Of a stretch of DNA of 64,000 bases, positions 21,450-32,864 are shown one piece after another. Positions within the stretch are counted from its first letter, which is position 1, and every line of letters starts with the position of its first letter. Source of the stretch: Capsicum annuum (Eukaryota; Streptophyta; Magnoliopsida; Solanales; Solanaceae); the NCBI RefSeq assembly GCF_002878395.1, contig NC_061118.1:123952691-124016690 (forward strand), written 5' to 3'. A model generated the notes under the pieces. That model saw only the letters and a program-made list of their open reading frames with translations. It did not search any database and had not been told where the DNA came from. A program made the translations under genes and the position numbers.

Positions 21450-23290
21450 TGAAAAGTAAAATTATTGTTTTGTGTTGTGCTCAAGCACACACACAATTGT
21501 ACGTGGTCTCATCAAGTAATATAGTGGCCTTTTATAAGTCAAGTATCGATCCCTCGGAGACTAGTGTTAACAACTATCCCAGACTAGTCCAACTATTAAG
21601 ATTAACTCAGCGCTAACGTAACCACAAATTATTTGTGAGTAAACTAAGAGTAAACTTAACAATGTGGTAAATTATGAACAACAATGGAGCGAAACCAGGG
21701 TTAAGGAACTACGAACAATCATATTACATTATAGAACTTCATTGATTAGGTTAATTATCTTGGTTGTCGATTTGCACGTCAGTATTGCTACAGGCCTCCA
21801 CCAGAGTTTCCTCTGGCTTCGCCCCGCTCAGGCATAGTTCATTATCTTTCAAACACCGACAGGTATGCTCACACTCGAACCCTTCTCAAAATATCAAAGT
21901 TGGTCAGCGGTGGTTCACGGGTTCTATACTATGACTACGACCTTATGAACCTCTAACCAATTATCTAACTTAGCCCTACAACTACATCGTTGAGTGGGGA
22001 TGCAAGAACTAAGTCAAATATATTCATATTTCATCCCAAACTTGAACCAAATAGAACACATAGGTATATTTATAACATAAATGCAAATTATAACTCCATT
22101 CAATTAGAAGATTACAGTTCTATTCTATCTATCTTATGTTCTATCCTTTTGTTCCTCCTCTCGGGTTCAAAAGATAATTATACATGTATTCTAAGGGTTG
22201 AGAATCCTTAATGATTATACATGTATTCTAAGGGTTGAGAATCCTTAAAATAGTGATAAAAAGGATAATTAAACAACCAATACTGATAAACAACTAATAC
22301 CAAGTCAATTCATCACATCAATACTCATGTTCTTGGCCTTAACCCCGAAAAAGAGTGTTTAGCAGATCATGGACATTATTGTAATCACAATTAATGAATA
22401 CATGTTAAAATCCATAAACAAACTAAAGTAATGGAAGATAAACCCTAATTTAAGTATTCTCTAGCCTCCCTTCAAGTCCCAAGGTCGTCTAAGGTGTGAA
22501 ACATAACAACTAAGTGTCCTATTTATACTTGGACACAAGCTGCTGATTTTGACTTAGGGCCATACCACACCCTTATTGCGGTGCTTAGGGTCCTTGGCAT
22601 GACCTAATCACGGTGAGATACTTGAATTGGCCATTTAGGATTCTCCTAAGGCCATGTAACGGCCCTAACACGGTGCCTAAGGTCCGTGGTATGCCAATGA
22701 CTCCAAAACATCTATTTTTGGTCAAATCTTGTCCCATGTGTTTGTCTATCTTTTCCAAGCCTTGTGGTGTTGTTTATACTTGATTTCCAGCTTGTGTATC
22801 ATACATATATCATCATAATCAACTAAAAAAGAATACTATATCATCAAACACCACAAATTAGAGCTCAAAATAACATACAATCCAAGGCGATGAACTAGTA
22901 ACTTAAGCTAAGAGTACTAGTTTTGTCCTTTTGATCTTTAACTTAGTGTTTTTTCTCTTGGCTTGTTTTAATTGTACCTTAAACACTATAAAAACGTTAT
23001 TCCACACATTATTACACAATCAAACCCTTATTAACTCATTATACACACTAGAATCCACTGAGATGAACTAGAGCAACACATAGCTCAAGCTAGTAACACT
23101 AGTTTTCTCTTCTAAACTCTAAGTGACTAAATTGATTCCAAACTTGTTTGAAGCACACCTTAAACATTATAATTAAGTATTTATCACTTATATGATCATC
23201 TATACAAATATTTACTCATCAAGCATAAGAGAAATTCTCTTAGCTAAGCTAAATAAGCTCGAATAACAACACCGAGGTGCATAAACCACC
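21450..23290. repeat. Non-coding dispersed element (class uncertain)
   Basis: Starts with a stretch of the type GTGGTCTCATCAAGTAATAT followed by CAAGTATCGATCCCTCGGAG. This arrangement recurs in diverged form at the head of the 37221-38424 insertion. Farther on it has a gene-leader-like text with no coding capacity, an exact tandem copy (22177-22213/22214-22248) and a GC-richer cassette (22555-22700) in which CACGGTGCCTAAGGTCC-like words recur. Its ends are not defined. It is most likely a non-autonomous retroelement relic. Confidence 0.4.
22177..22248 (+). repeat. 37-bp tandem duplication
   Basis: ATTATACATGTATTCTAAGG and the rest of the unit occur twice head to tail with essentially no divergence, so the duplication is recent. 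Confidence 0.9.
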
Positions 23291-24017
23291 TCAAATCATT
23301 TTGTCATATCTAAAATGCAATGAGATTTTTTCTTATTAATTTTTTAAGTATAGTTAACGGACTATTTAAAAAGTCACTTTACAATTGTATTTAGGTTTAA
23401 TGAAATGTAACTTTATATATTGGTATGTTTGTCATAAGATCTAGTTATGTAATTATACTTATACAATCAAACATGACATTAAAAATTACAATGTAAATAC
23501 TTCATGATAATTAGATGATTTATGATAATTACTATATTGTGCAATTATTCGACAATGCGATCCTAATAATTACACAATCGATACAACAGTTTTCAAATAG
23601 GACCTTCTCGAATTCAGATTGACGTTGATTTCTTTAAGATTTTTCTAGTAGACTTTAACTTTAGGGCAGTCATCCTATTTGTAAAACATCAAAATGTATT
23701 AGTATTTCAATGTTTGTGTTAATTATTAGGCAAAATGGAGCAATTTTTGTTATAAAGATTAATTTTATGAATTTTAATTAGTAAATTTAAAAGGAAAAAT
23801 GCATAAATACATTGCTAAACATATCCTAAAAGACCTTTACAACACTTAAATTTTATGGGTGAAAGAAAAAAGTAAAATATCCATACAAAGATTAGAAGTA
23901 TGGCCAATACCCCCACTACTATAAACACACAGACCTCACTAAAACCACCAAAATCACCTGATAGAAACTATTGCCAAATGGCAGTAACTGCCAGAAAAAT
24001 CATCATACAGTAAATTA
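23291..24017. other. Non-coding flank of the antisense gypsy LTR
   Basis: AT-rich, with no gene. This is the DNA outside the 3' end of Gypsy-R. Confidence 0.45.
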
Positions 24018-24689
24018 TCATAATAAAAAATAGGTCATGATGACACTTATCTCGACTCAACCTTGATAAGTAAGACAATCACCCAAACTGATAAAGGAAG
24101 AATGAAATCGACAATAACATAAATCAAGCGAGGCTTCTAGAACGATCTCAAGCCAATAAAAAATAAAATTTAAATGGAAGTCTGAAAGAAATCTCATAAG
24201 TCCCTAAATTTTGGTGTCATGGTCTAAGAGCATCTAGTACATAACTGAAATCTAAAAATACATATATGTCTTTGAAAAAAAAATAAATACATAAAGTAAA
24301 ATAAGAGGACGCTTGGAGTCGGATCTAAAATTCATAGAACACCTAGTACCCAAAAACCCCTCTAACCATACGAAATCATGTAGAATCTCATGTACTCATA
24401 CTCAAATCGATACCAAAAGGGCACAGTAGAAGAGAGTACAGTTCACTTGTACTCAGTAGGTATCATAAGCCGACTGAGCAAAGTAGAAAATAATATAAGT
24501 AAAGAAAACTTTGACGTTACCTGCAAGAAAAAAAGTCCCAAACGACATCTCACACCATCTCCACTAACAACTCTAATATATATATATATATATATATATA
24601 ACTTTGATCACGTTACCTGCCAGCAAAAAAGTCCAAATGACAGCTTACATCATCTCTACTAATAATTCTAATATATATATATACACACA
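24018..24689 (-). repeat. Gypsy-R 3' LTR, distal part (antisense)
   Basis: The reverse complement of 24380-24520 reads TTTGCTCAGTCG, GATACCTACTGAGTACAA and CCTTTTGGTATCGATTTGAG. This parallels 54555-54650 of the sense Gypsy-F LTR (TTTGATACCTACTGAGTACA, TCTTTTGGTATAGATC). From this point to the LTR end is about 460 bp in both, which places the outer end near 24018. The LTR is cut at 24689 by the RTE LINE and continues at 27545. It contains a ~93-bp tandem duplication at 24508-24689. Confidence 0.65.
24508..24689. repeat. ~93-bp tandem duplication with (TA)n
   Basis: ACTTTGACGTTACCTGC...AAAAAAGTCCCAAA at 24508 recurs as ACTTTGATCACGTTACCTGC at 24601. Each copy ends in TCTAATATATATA; the first copy carries the longer (TA)n run at 24576-24600. 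Confidence 0.8.
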
Positions 24690-25160
24690 CAAAGTGCTTA
24701 TGCATCGCAAGTGGGCTTGGATGGGGAGGAGAAGATGCAGTTTTGGGAGGCTTTGGATGAGGTGGTGAAAGGCGTGCCTAGCTGGGAGAAGATTTTTGTA
24801 GCAGGACATTTCAATGGGCACATCGAGGCATTACCGGGAGGCTTTGGTGATGTGCATGGTGGTTTTGGTTTTGGGGAAAGAAATGAAGAGGGGGCTACTC
24901 TATTGGATTTTACGAGGTCCTTTGGGCTGGTGGTGGTGAACTAAGGCTTCCCGAAGAAGGATGATCACCTGATCACCTTTCGAAGCACGATAGCCAAGAC
25001 CCAAATTGACTTTTTGTTATTTAGGAAAGGGGATAGAGTGTTGTGTAAGGACTGTAAGGTCATCCCGAGTGAGAATCTTTCAACCCAGCATAGGCTCTTG
25101 GTTATGGATTTGGGTATAAAGAAGGATAGAAAGAAAAAGGTGAGGAGTGTAGATCTAGAA
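24690..25160 (+). pseudogene. RTE endonuclease, C-terminal half
   Basis: Reads SAYASQVGLDGEEKMQFW, FVAGHFNGHIEALPGGFG, LLDFTRSFGLVVVN, stop, then HLITFRSTIAKTQIDFLL and CKVIPSENLSTQHRLLVMDL. This is the APE-type endonuclease of RTE LINEs. In the GDFNGH motif the catalytic aspartate is histidine (codon 24807-24809). The H of the final S..Q/DHR block is kept (QHRLL). The amino-terminal half, with the catalytic Glu, was never copied because of 5' truncation. Confidence 0.85.
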
Positions 25161-25820
25161 TTAAGTGGGGCGGCTTGACGCCAGTGAATGCGTGGGAGAT
25201 AGGGGAGAAGTTGAAGGGAATGAGGGTATGGGAGTGTAGGGGGAACATGGATAGTATGTGGGATAGGGTGGCTAGGTACATCAGGGAGAATGCTAGTGAG
25301 GTGTTGGGTGTTTCTAGGGGCCGGGCCGGGCATCATCGGGGGGATTGGTGGTGGAATGAAGAGGTTAAGAAAAAAGTGAAGATCAAGAAAGGGGCGTATG
25401 CTAAGTTGGTTGAGAGTAAAGACAAAGAAGAGAAGGGAGTAAACAAGAAAGAGTACAAGTTAGCTAGGAAGGAGGCTAAGTTAGCAGTTACGGTAGCTAA
25501 GACGACAGCTTTTGAGATCTTGTATGTGGGGTTACAGGAGAAAGGAGGGAAAAAAGTTGTTTAGACTCGCTAAGGATAGGGAGAGAAAGGGTTGTGACCT
25601 CGACCAGCTAAAGTGCATTAAGGGGGAAGATGGTACAGTGTTGGTGAAGGATGGCCACATTAAGAATAGATGGCAGTCGTATTTTCATAGGCTCTTGAAT
25701 GACGAAGAGGATAGAGCTATTGTGTTAGGGGAGCTGGAGCACTCAGAGGAGTGTCGGGATTTTAGTTATTGTAGACGTTTTAAGGTAGAGGAGGTTAGAG
25801 AGGCTGTTCACAGGATGTAA
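25160..25820 (+). pseudogene. RTE linker region
   Basis: Between endonuclease and polymerase: [33 protein letters not shown], then a +1-type frame break around 25555 and continuation [45 protein letters not shown]. The same segment occurs antisense at 16602-17079. Its WWWNEEV and WQSYFHRL blocks are characteristic of RTE elements. Confidence 0.85.
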
Positions 25821-26535
25821 AGGGGTAGGGCGACGGGGCTTGATGAGATACCGGTGGATTTTTTGAAGTTTTCTGGAGAGGCTGGTTTAAGGTGGTTGAC
25901 TGGATTGTTTAACGACATTTTCAAGATGGTAAAAATGCCCGAGGCTTGGAGGTGGATTACTATGATCCCTCTTTATAAGAACAAGGGTGACATTCAAAGT
26001 TGTAATAACTATAGGGGTATTAAGTTATTGAGTCACTCTATAAAGATTTGGGAGAGAGTGGTCGAGGTGAGGCTGAGACAGATAATGTCTATTTCGGAGA
26101 ACCAGTTTGGATTTATGCCTGGCCACTCGACGATGGAGGCAATTCACCTAGTACGGAGGCTGGTGGAACAGTATAGGGAAAGGAAGAAGGACCTGGACAT
26201 GGTGTTTATCGACTTGGAGAAGGCATACGACAAAGTCCTCATGGAGGTACTTTAGAGATGCTTGGAGGTTAGTGGAGTCCCAGTGGCATATTTCAGAGTA
26301 ATTAAGGACATGTATGATGGAGCTAAAACTCAGGTGAGGACGGCAGGAGGAGACTCAGAGCATTTCACTATCTTGACAGGATTGCATCAGGGATCTACTC
26401 TTAGTCCCTTTTTGTTTGCTTTGGTGATGGATGTGTTTACGTGGCGTATTCAAGGAGAGGTGCCTTGGTGTATTCTTTTTGCAGATGCTGTAGTTTTGAT
26501 TGATGAGATGAAGGGGAGAGGAGGGTGTGAATGAT
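25821..26535 (+). pseudogene. RTE reverse transcriptase, active site mutated
   Basis: Polymerase blocks in order: [86 protein letters not shown] (first Asp present), stop, TGLHQGSTLSPFLFALVMD, then FADAVVLID at 26478. The normal RTE motif is FADD, so the second aspartate of the metal-binding pair is alanine. The frame opens and closes several times within one uninterrupted trail. Confidence 0.9.
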
Positions 26536-26599
26536 AAATTAGAGGTGTGGAGACAAACTCTTGAGTCTAAAGGGTTCAGGTTGAGTAGGAGCAAGATAG

Positions 26600-27207
26600 A
26601 GTATTTGGAATAGAAGTTTAATGACGTGAGGTTGGAGAATGAGGTGGTAGTGAAGTTGGAATCACATAGTTTCAAGTATCTCGGGTCTGTGATTCAGGGT
26701 AACGGTGAGATTAATGAGGATGTCTTGCACCATATTAAGGTGGGATGGATGAAGTGGAAGCTTGCTTCGGGGGTGTTATGTGATAAGAAGGTGCTGCCCA
26801 AGCTTAAAGGCAAATTCTATAGGGTGGCAGTTCCTCCGGCCATGCTGTATAGAGCGGAGTGTTGGCCAGTTAAGAACTTCTACATTCAAAAAATGAAGGT
26901 GGTGGAAATGCGGATGTTACGTTGAATGCGTGGGCTGACTAGGGGGGATAGAGTTCAAAATGAGACTATCAGGAAGAAGGTTGGTGTGACACCAGTGGAG
27001 AATAAGATACGGAAAGTCCGATTGAGATGGTTCGGACACATGATGAGGAGGGGCATAGATGCCCCGGTTTGTAGGTGTGAGAGGCTAGCTTTGGATGGTT
27101 TTAAGCGGGGTAGGGGTAGGGTGAAGAAGTACTGGGGAGAGGTGATTAGGCGGGACATGGAGCATTTACAGCTCATAGAAGACATGACCCTAGATAGAAA
27201 GATCTAG
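26600..27207 (+). pseudogene. RTE C-terminal region
   Basis: [20 protein letters not shown] (block 7 of RTE polymerases), [20 protein letters not shown], stop at 26923, then [37 protein letters not shown] and EDMTLDRKI to the stop at 27205. The RWFGH and RGRP-like basic blocks are typical RTE carboxyl ends. The intact final frame fixes the ORF end, which helped recognise the truncated tails at 16238 and 12490. Confidence 0.85.
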
Positions 27208-27544
27208 AGGATGCGAATTAGGGCAGAAGGCTAGGGCCAGTTTGGGTCGCTAGTGTAGGGAATTACTTGGTGAGGGTATTATTCTTGTTATGATACCTTG
27301 TTTCATGCTTTATTATGAATCCGTTTACTTTTCTATGTTTTCTATTACTTATGGGTGTCGTATTTATGTTATGCCATCTTGTTTCATGCTTTATTATGAA
27401 TTTGTGTAGTATTCCATGTCTCGAGCCAGGGGTCTATCGGAAACAACCTTTCTACTTCTTTAGAGGTAGAGGTATGGACTGCGTACATCTTACCCTCCCC
27501 AGACCTTACTATGTGGGAATACACTGGGTTTGTTGTTGTTGTTG
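27208..27544 (+). repeat. RTE 3' UTR and SINE-shared tail
   Basis: A direct repeat near 27290 and 27375 (TTGTTTCATGCTTTATTATG) is followed by GGGGTCTATCGGAAACAACC, GGTAGAGGTATGGACTGCG, CCCTCCCCAGACCTTAC, TACACTGGGTT and (TTG)n. The last ~110 bp are homologous to the SINE at 17812-17907 and to the antisense tail at 12058. Confidence 0.85.
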
Positions 27545-27981
27545 TATATATATACACACAAAAAAGAAAGCAACACAGATACACACGAAGATTATACTGA
27601 AATAAAACACAGATTAAGGAAACTAAAGAATTCATGAATGATGCATATGCAAATATAATGCAATGCAATGCGGATGAGATGAATGGTGAAAGCCACTGAA
27701 TAACTTTCTATATACATCCATTGATATCGCAGCTACCAGTAGGACCCATGGTGGGTTCGCAACCCATATACTATATTTCATATCTCAATCTCAACTCACA
27801 TCTCCGGCTCGTGTTCATAGAGAGGTTTCTTTTAAAAACTATCTAATTTTCTTTCAAAAATAGTGTTTCTCAATGGTACCAAGCATGAATGTATATGTAT
27901 GAAATGAGGATGTAATGCTTACAATCAACTCAATATGATGATATCCAATTCATCCAACACATACACACACACATGCACACA

Positions 27982-28028
<47 letters not shown>

Positions 28029-29690
28029 ATATATGTATATGTGTGTGTGTATATATATATATAAGTGAGCCCAAAAATGAACTCAATATGTCCACACTTC
28101 ATGATCATCAACTCTAATTAGGCACCATCAGAATAAATATGCATGTAAGACATTATTAATATCATATCAACCCCTAACTCAGGTGTTTCTATCATGATAA
28201 AGGCAATCAATGATCAAATATGGCCTATGTTAGCAAAATAAGCCCCCACACGAGCATTATATCTAGAATAAAGGTATTTAAATACAGTAATAAGGCCAAT
28301 AATGTCAAATAAAGCCTCCACACGAGCTACACACAATATCAAATATCACAAATCATCCACAACAAAATATAAGCCCCCACATGAGCCCATAACAATAAAA
28401 ATAATCTCAAAATATAAATTCTGTAGTTATTTTTCCCAAACCATAGCATGCTTTACTTATTTATTAACTTTCCAGCTCAATCTGAAGGAAGTTAAGCCAT
28501 AATCTACCTTAAAACAATGTAACCTCGATCTAAAGTTCCTCAATATGGAGCCTTCCCTTTACGAACAACCTCAGAATCAACTACAACATTCAAATTTGGC
28601 ATCACGCGTTAAAGAAAGTTAACGATACTCATAATGCCTATATTCAGACCAAGTCCAAAAAATAAAAGGGGTAAAATTAGAGCTTTGCTTTATAACATAT
28701 TTCCTAAGGTTATATGAGTCTATAGGAGAATACCTACATGACAATAGGTTAAAAAAAAGGTCCAAAGCAAAGAAAACCCCTTTTTAAACTTTACTGATAA
28801 AAACCCTAAATTCTTATTTTGGAATCATGATTTAAAATTACTTTTGATGATATAATCTATGAAAGATAATGAAAATAAGGTTTTGGAGCTTACCCAAGCT
28901 CAAATGGTAAAGAAACCCTCAAGATTTGCTCAAACCCGAAACTCAAAGGTCCAAAAATGAAGGAATAATATGAAAAAAAGTATATATACTATTTCAACGT
29001 TGGCTGCTTAAGCGGCTAAAATATCACTAAAGCAGCCAAACCACTTAGGCCGGCCATCACTTAAGCGATGCCTGTCTGCTAAAGTGGCTACCGCTAAAGT
29101 GGTCCTTAGACACTTAAGAGGCTGCACCAGATAGCAGTACAATTAACAACTTAGCTAAAATGCCAATTTTTTTTATCTAAACTTCAAGATTCATTTGGAA
29201 TCTCGTGAATGCAAACAAACTTTGCTACTAGGCTATTTTCGATGTTCCAGACTCAATGATGATGTCATATTTTTGAAAGAAGATTATTTTCAACAAATTA
29301 ATCTCCGTGACCCTTTTTACTATTTTTTAAATAAAGGATAAAAATGAGATATAAAGGTTCCAAAATCAAACCAACCCCGTAACTAACCTAATTTCAATAT
29401 TCTAACTTACTGACATTATCCATATTATCATTTGACACTCAAAATAATAAATGTTCACCAAAGCCAACTATATGGCTTCTCAAGCCTGTAAAAATCACAA
29501 ACTTATACACAACGTTCCCAATCATATTAGGAACCACGCCAAACATCCCCAAACTCCAAAAATAATATGTAGCAATTACGGGGAAGGGAAAATAGTCAGA
29601 ACATATAAAATTTGAAACTTACAAATTCCGGTCATTACTATATTCATTACTAAAACTCTTGTTCATCATCAAACTAAATGGAAAGAAAAT
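27545..29690 (-). repeat. Gypsy-R 3' LTR, proximal part (antisense)
   Basis: This lies between the RTE and the end of the antisense gypsy pol. The complement of 27690-27830 contains GGGTTGCGAACCCACCATGG and CAGTGGCTTTCACCATTC, similar in wording and position to 54200-54260 of the sense Gypsy-F LTR (GTGAACCATCCATGGGTCC). Near 28990-29120 there is a cassette rich in CTTAAGCGGC/GCTAAAGTGG words with a perfect 8-bp stem (GGCTGCTT 29002-29009 with AAGCAGCC 29030-29037). The exact inner LTR boundary near 29560-29690 was not resolved. No coding sequence. Confidence 0.6.
27960..28063 (+). repeat. (CA)n/(TATGTA)n microsatellite
   Basis: ACACACACATGCACAC passes into repeated TATATG units, then GTGTGTGTG and (TA)n. 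The frame across it (27935-28117) is an artefact of the hexamer. Confidence 0.9.
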
Positions 29691-30248
29691 ACCTGAATTA
29701 GTAAAAAAAACTGAGGGGGTAACTAATATGCATATTAAACTCGATCTCTCAAGTAGCCTCCTCAACAAAATGGTGTCTCCACTGAATCTTAATTGCAAAG
29801 ATATCTTTAAAATGCAATAGTCTAATATCTCTGGCTAAAGTGAAGACTGGCTCCCAACAAAGGTCAACTTCTCATCTAACTAAACTGAATCCCAATAAAG
29901 TACATGAGACTCATTCAGAATATATGTTGAAGAATAAATATATAAAAACTAGATGAACTGCTAAAAATTTTGGAGGTAAGGCCACCTCATAAGCAACCTC
30001 CACAAATATCTGAAAAATCTCAAATGGTTTAATATACCTCAAGCTGAGCTTGCCCCACTTCCAAACCTCATCATTCCCTTCATGGGCGACACATAAAGAA
30101 AGATTCGATAACCACTCCCAAACATTAAGGCACGTGTCCAACGGTCTGCATAACTCTTTTACCTATTCAGGACTGTTTACCCAAACCCTATCTAATGATT
30201 TGGGAATCAAGTCGGTACCTTAGGGTCTAATACCTATTTAATAACCCA
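29691..30248 (-). pseudogene. Gypsy-R integrase C-terminus and chromodomain-like end
   Basis: Reading leftward from 30248: GTDLIPKSLDRVWVNSPE, stop, WKWGKLSLRYIKPFEIFQIF, EVAYEVALPPKFLAVHLVF, then in other frames LARDIRLLHFKDIFAIK, RWRHHFVEEAT. The GKLSPRYIGPFEIL block followed by W....EEATWE is the integrase tail of chromovirus-type gypsy elements. The upstream integrase ends at 50249, on the far side of the 20-kb insertion (...CRSLIGWFET), and the two halves join without overlap. Confidence 0.8.
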
Positions 30249-32161
30249 TACTTTTAAAAAGGTATTTGGGTCATTTTTCACCCGATTTAACCCCTAATTA
30301 CACCCGACCATAGCTCATAACTTCATTATTCTTCTACAATAACAAATTATGGTTTCTCTCAAGGATCAATCCCCAAGAATAAGAAACCCTAGGTGCTTGA
30401 TTTCCAAGCCAAGAATTTAAGTGTTTATCCACCAATCTTTAAGAAATCACTCACCCAGGTATGTCATGTGTTGATTCATGGGTCTCTTTCACCTATGAAG
30501 CTCAAGAATCTCTTTTCAAAATACAAGATTTATGTATTTATGAATGTTCATGTTTCAAATTGAATTGAAATTTATGTTCATGATGTTGTGGGGTTTTGAT
30601 TCATGTTTTAAAGTACATATTCCAATGATTGACCCTAGTATATGATGATTTGCATAATAACCATGATAAACCCCCTTTAATTTATAAGTTGATTGGTGTA
30701 TCCATGATTATTAGATGTGTTGTTGATTACATAACCAAAGTATGCTCCCCATGTGATTGATTAAATGCCTATGTAAAAGAAAAGTGACATACTAGTATGA
30801 TAAGATGAAATCCCCATTTATGTAAAAGTTTATGCATATCAAATGTTTTATAAAATGCCTTAATCAATGAATTATGGATTATTGATGTTGGTCATGTATT
30901 CAAGAATATCACGTTTTGTTAGTTTCTTCCCATCGAGTCCTGGGGGTACTTGTGCCCAAAAAATATAGCCGTGTGCGTAGAGTTAGTGCCATGTTTTCAC
31001 GATATCCTCAGTCAAGCCACGGTCCATAGAATTCAGTCAATTATGTTACTCAGGAAAGTTCAGTAATCAAGTAATCTCAGTACTATTCCATCGGTCAATG
31101 AAATTTAGTTAATTTAGTCCAGTACAGTTCAATAATCCATGTTAAGTGTCTATTCATATGTGAGTAGGAATTAGCACTGAATGAACCCAAGGATGGGAAC
31201 TCACATAGTATATGAGGGTGTGATTCTAGAAGAAATCCTCGTGTTCCAGAACTACATTGCCAATGTACGTTGAGACATCATAGCCTGTTATATGAGGGTA
31301 GATAAGGTAGGTTAACCTGTTATATGAGGGTTCCCACCATTCTCTTTAGAGTTACCTTTTATATGAGAATTACTCACAGATTGTCCTTACCAATGACGTG
31401 GGATTAAAACCCTTTCAATTGGGGTTACAGATTAGACCCCAACTCAGCTATAATAACGTATTAGGGATATATCGGTTAGATGAATACTTTCCACAGTTTT
31501 ATGTTATAGAATCAGAACTGTCAGATACAGTCATTCTGTCTCAATATTAGAACTTACATAGTTCTACAGAATTCAAGACTATCAGATACAGTCAACTCAG
31601 AATAGTACGAAACTCAGCTAGTTCCATCAGAAACTAAACTGTCAGATACAGTCACTCAATATCAATTATTTCAGTTATACAGATATCAATATCTCATGTT
31701 ATCAGTTCTCAGACTTAATAACCATGTTATCCGAACTCAGTTATAGTTATCATGAAATCATGCATGCATTCTCACGTTCATGTTATGCAGTCAGTTAGTA
31801 TAGTTCATGCATGTGAACCCTTTTGTATTCAACCTACCTCACATGCATACCAGTACATTCAAACGTACTGACATATGTGTCCTATGGTGTTTTATACCAT
31901 AGGTTCAGAAGCACGAGCTCCAGATCATCATTAGCATTCCACTCTCAATAGTCAGAGTTAGCAGTGAGTTCTAAACTTTCAAGGACATGACAATTACTTT
32001 ATTATCACATTAATTAATTTATTAGTTGGAGTTAGTTGGGGACATGTCCCATCAAATCCTTATTCAGACAGTTTGTTTTAGTGGTTTTTCAGACTATAGT
32101 ATGTTTAGACATTTTTGTTTTAGGTATTTATACCCCATCCCAGATGTTATATCCTATGGTG

Positions 32162-32300
32162 CACTACTAGAAATTACCCCTATTGCAATAAATTTTTTGA
32201 CAATGGTTTCAAAAGCGTTGCGATAGATGGTCTATTGCAACGATTCCAACCGTTCCAAAATTTTTTGTTGTAATAGTTCTATAACTGTTGCTATTGATAG
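32162..32300 (+). mobile_element. CACTA 5' end fragment in LTR A
   Basis: CACTACTAGAAATTACCCC and the next ~120 bp match the start of the complete CACTA at 39764, inserted after the same LTR word (CCTATGGTG). The rest of the element is missing, and inverted LTR sequence follows directly at 32301. Confidence 0.85.
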
Positions 32301-32864
32301 TCTGGAGCTCGTGCTTCTGAACCTATGGTATAAAACACCATAGCGCAAATACGTCAGTACGTTTGAATATGCTGGTATATATGTGAGGTAGGTTGAATAC
32401 AAAAGAGTTCACATGCATGAACTATACTAACTGACTGCTTAATATGAATGTGAGAATACAAGCATAACTACATAATAATTATAACTGAGTTCGTGATAAC
32501 ATAATAACTGAGTATGAGTACCGTTTCTATTGATACTGACGCATTTGTGCTATGGTATTCAAGAATGTCATGTTACTAATACTCTGGAGCTCGTGCTTCT
32601 GAACCTATGGTAAAAAACACCATAACACAAATGCGTCAGTACGTTTGAAAGTACTGGTATGTATGTGAGGTAGGCTGAATGCAAAAGAGTTCACATGCAT
32701 AAACTCTACTAACTTACTGCTTAATATGAACGTGAAAATACATGCATGACTACATAATAACTATAACTGAGTTCATGATAACATGATTACTGAGTCTGAG
32801 TACCGTTGCTATTGATACTGACATATTTGCACTATGGTATTCAAGAATGTCATGTTTTGTAAGT
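32301..32864 (-). repeat. Two 282-bp tandem units of inverted LTR sequence
   Basis: TCTGGAGCTCGTGCTTCTGA begins at 32301 and again at 32583. Each unit holds about 225 bp of antisense LTR (complement of the segment around 39300-39530). That is followed by a short CACTA-like scrap (CCGTTGCTATTGAT) and about 45 bp of sense LTR fused at CTATGGTATTCAAGAATGTC. This points to aberrant repair or transposition at the CACTA end, followed by tandem duplication. Confidence 0.8.

Larger units (their letters stand above)
24690..27544 (+). mobile_element. RTE-type LINE, 5'-truncated, with 16-bp target duplication
   Basis: Covers the C-terminal half of the endonuclease, a linker, reverse transcriptase, a C-terminal region, and a 3' UTR ending in TACACTGGGTTTGTTG with (GTT)n. 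It is flanked by TATATATATACACACA at 24674-24689 and 27545-27560. The duplication lies in simple-sequence DNA, so alone it is weak, but it falls exactly at the end of the tail. The tail is shared with the Solanaceae TS SINE, so this family is the probable enzyme source for the SINE. Stops at 24942, 25562, 25818, 26253, 26532 and 26923 plus two mutated active sites show it is dead. Confidence 0.88.

Noticed and set aside
27935..28117. Frame with repeating Cys-Ile residues
   Set aside because: Direct translation of the TATATG hexamer microsatellite.
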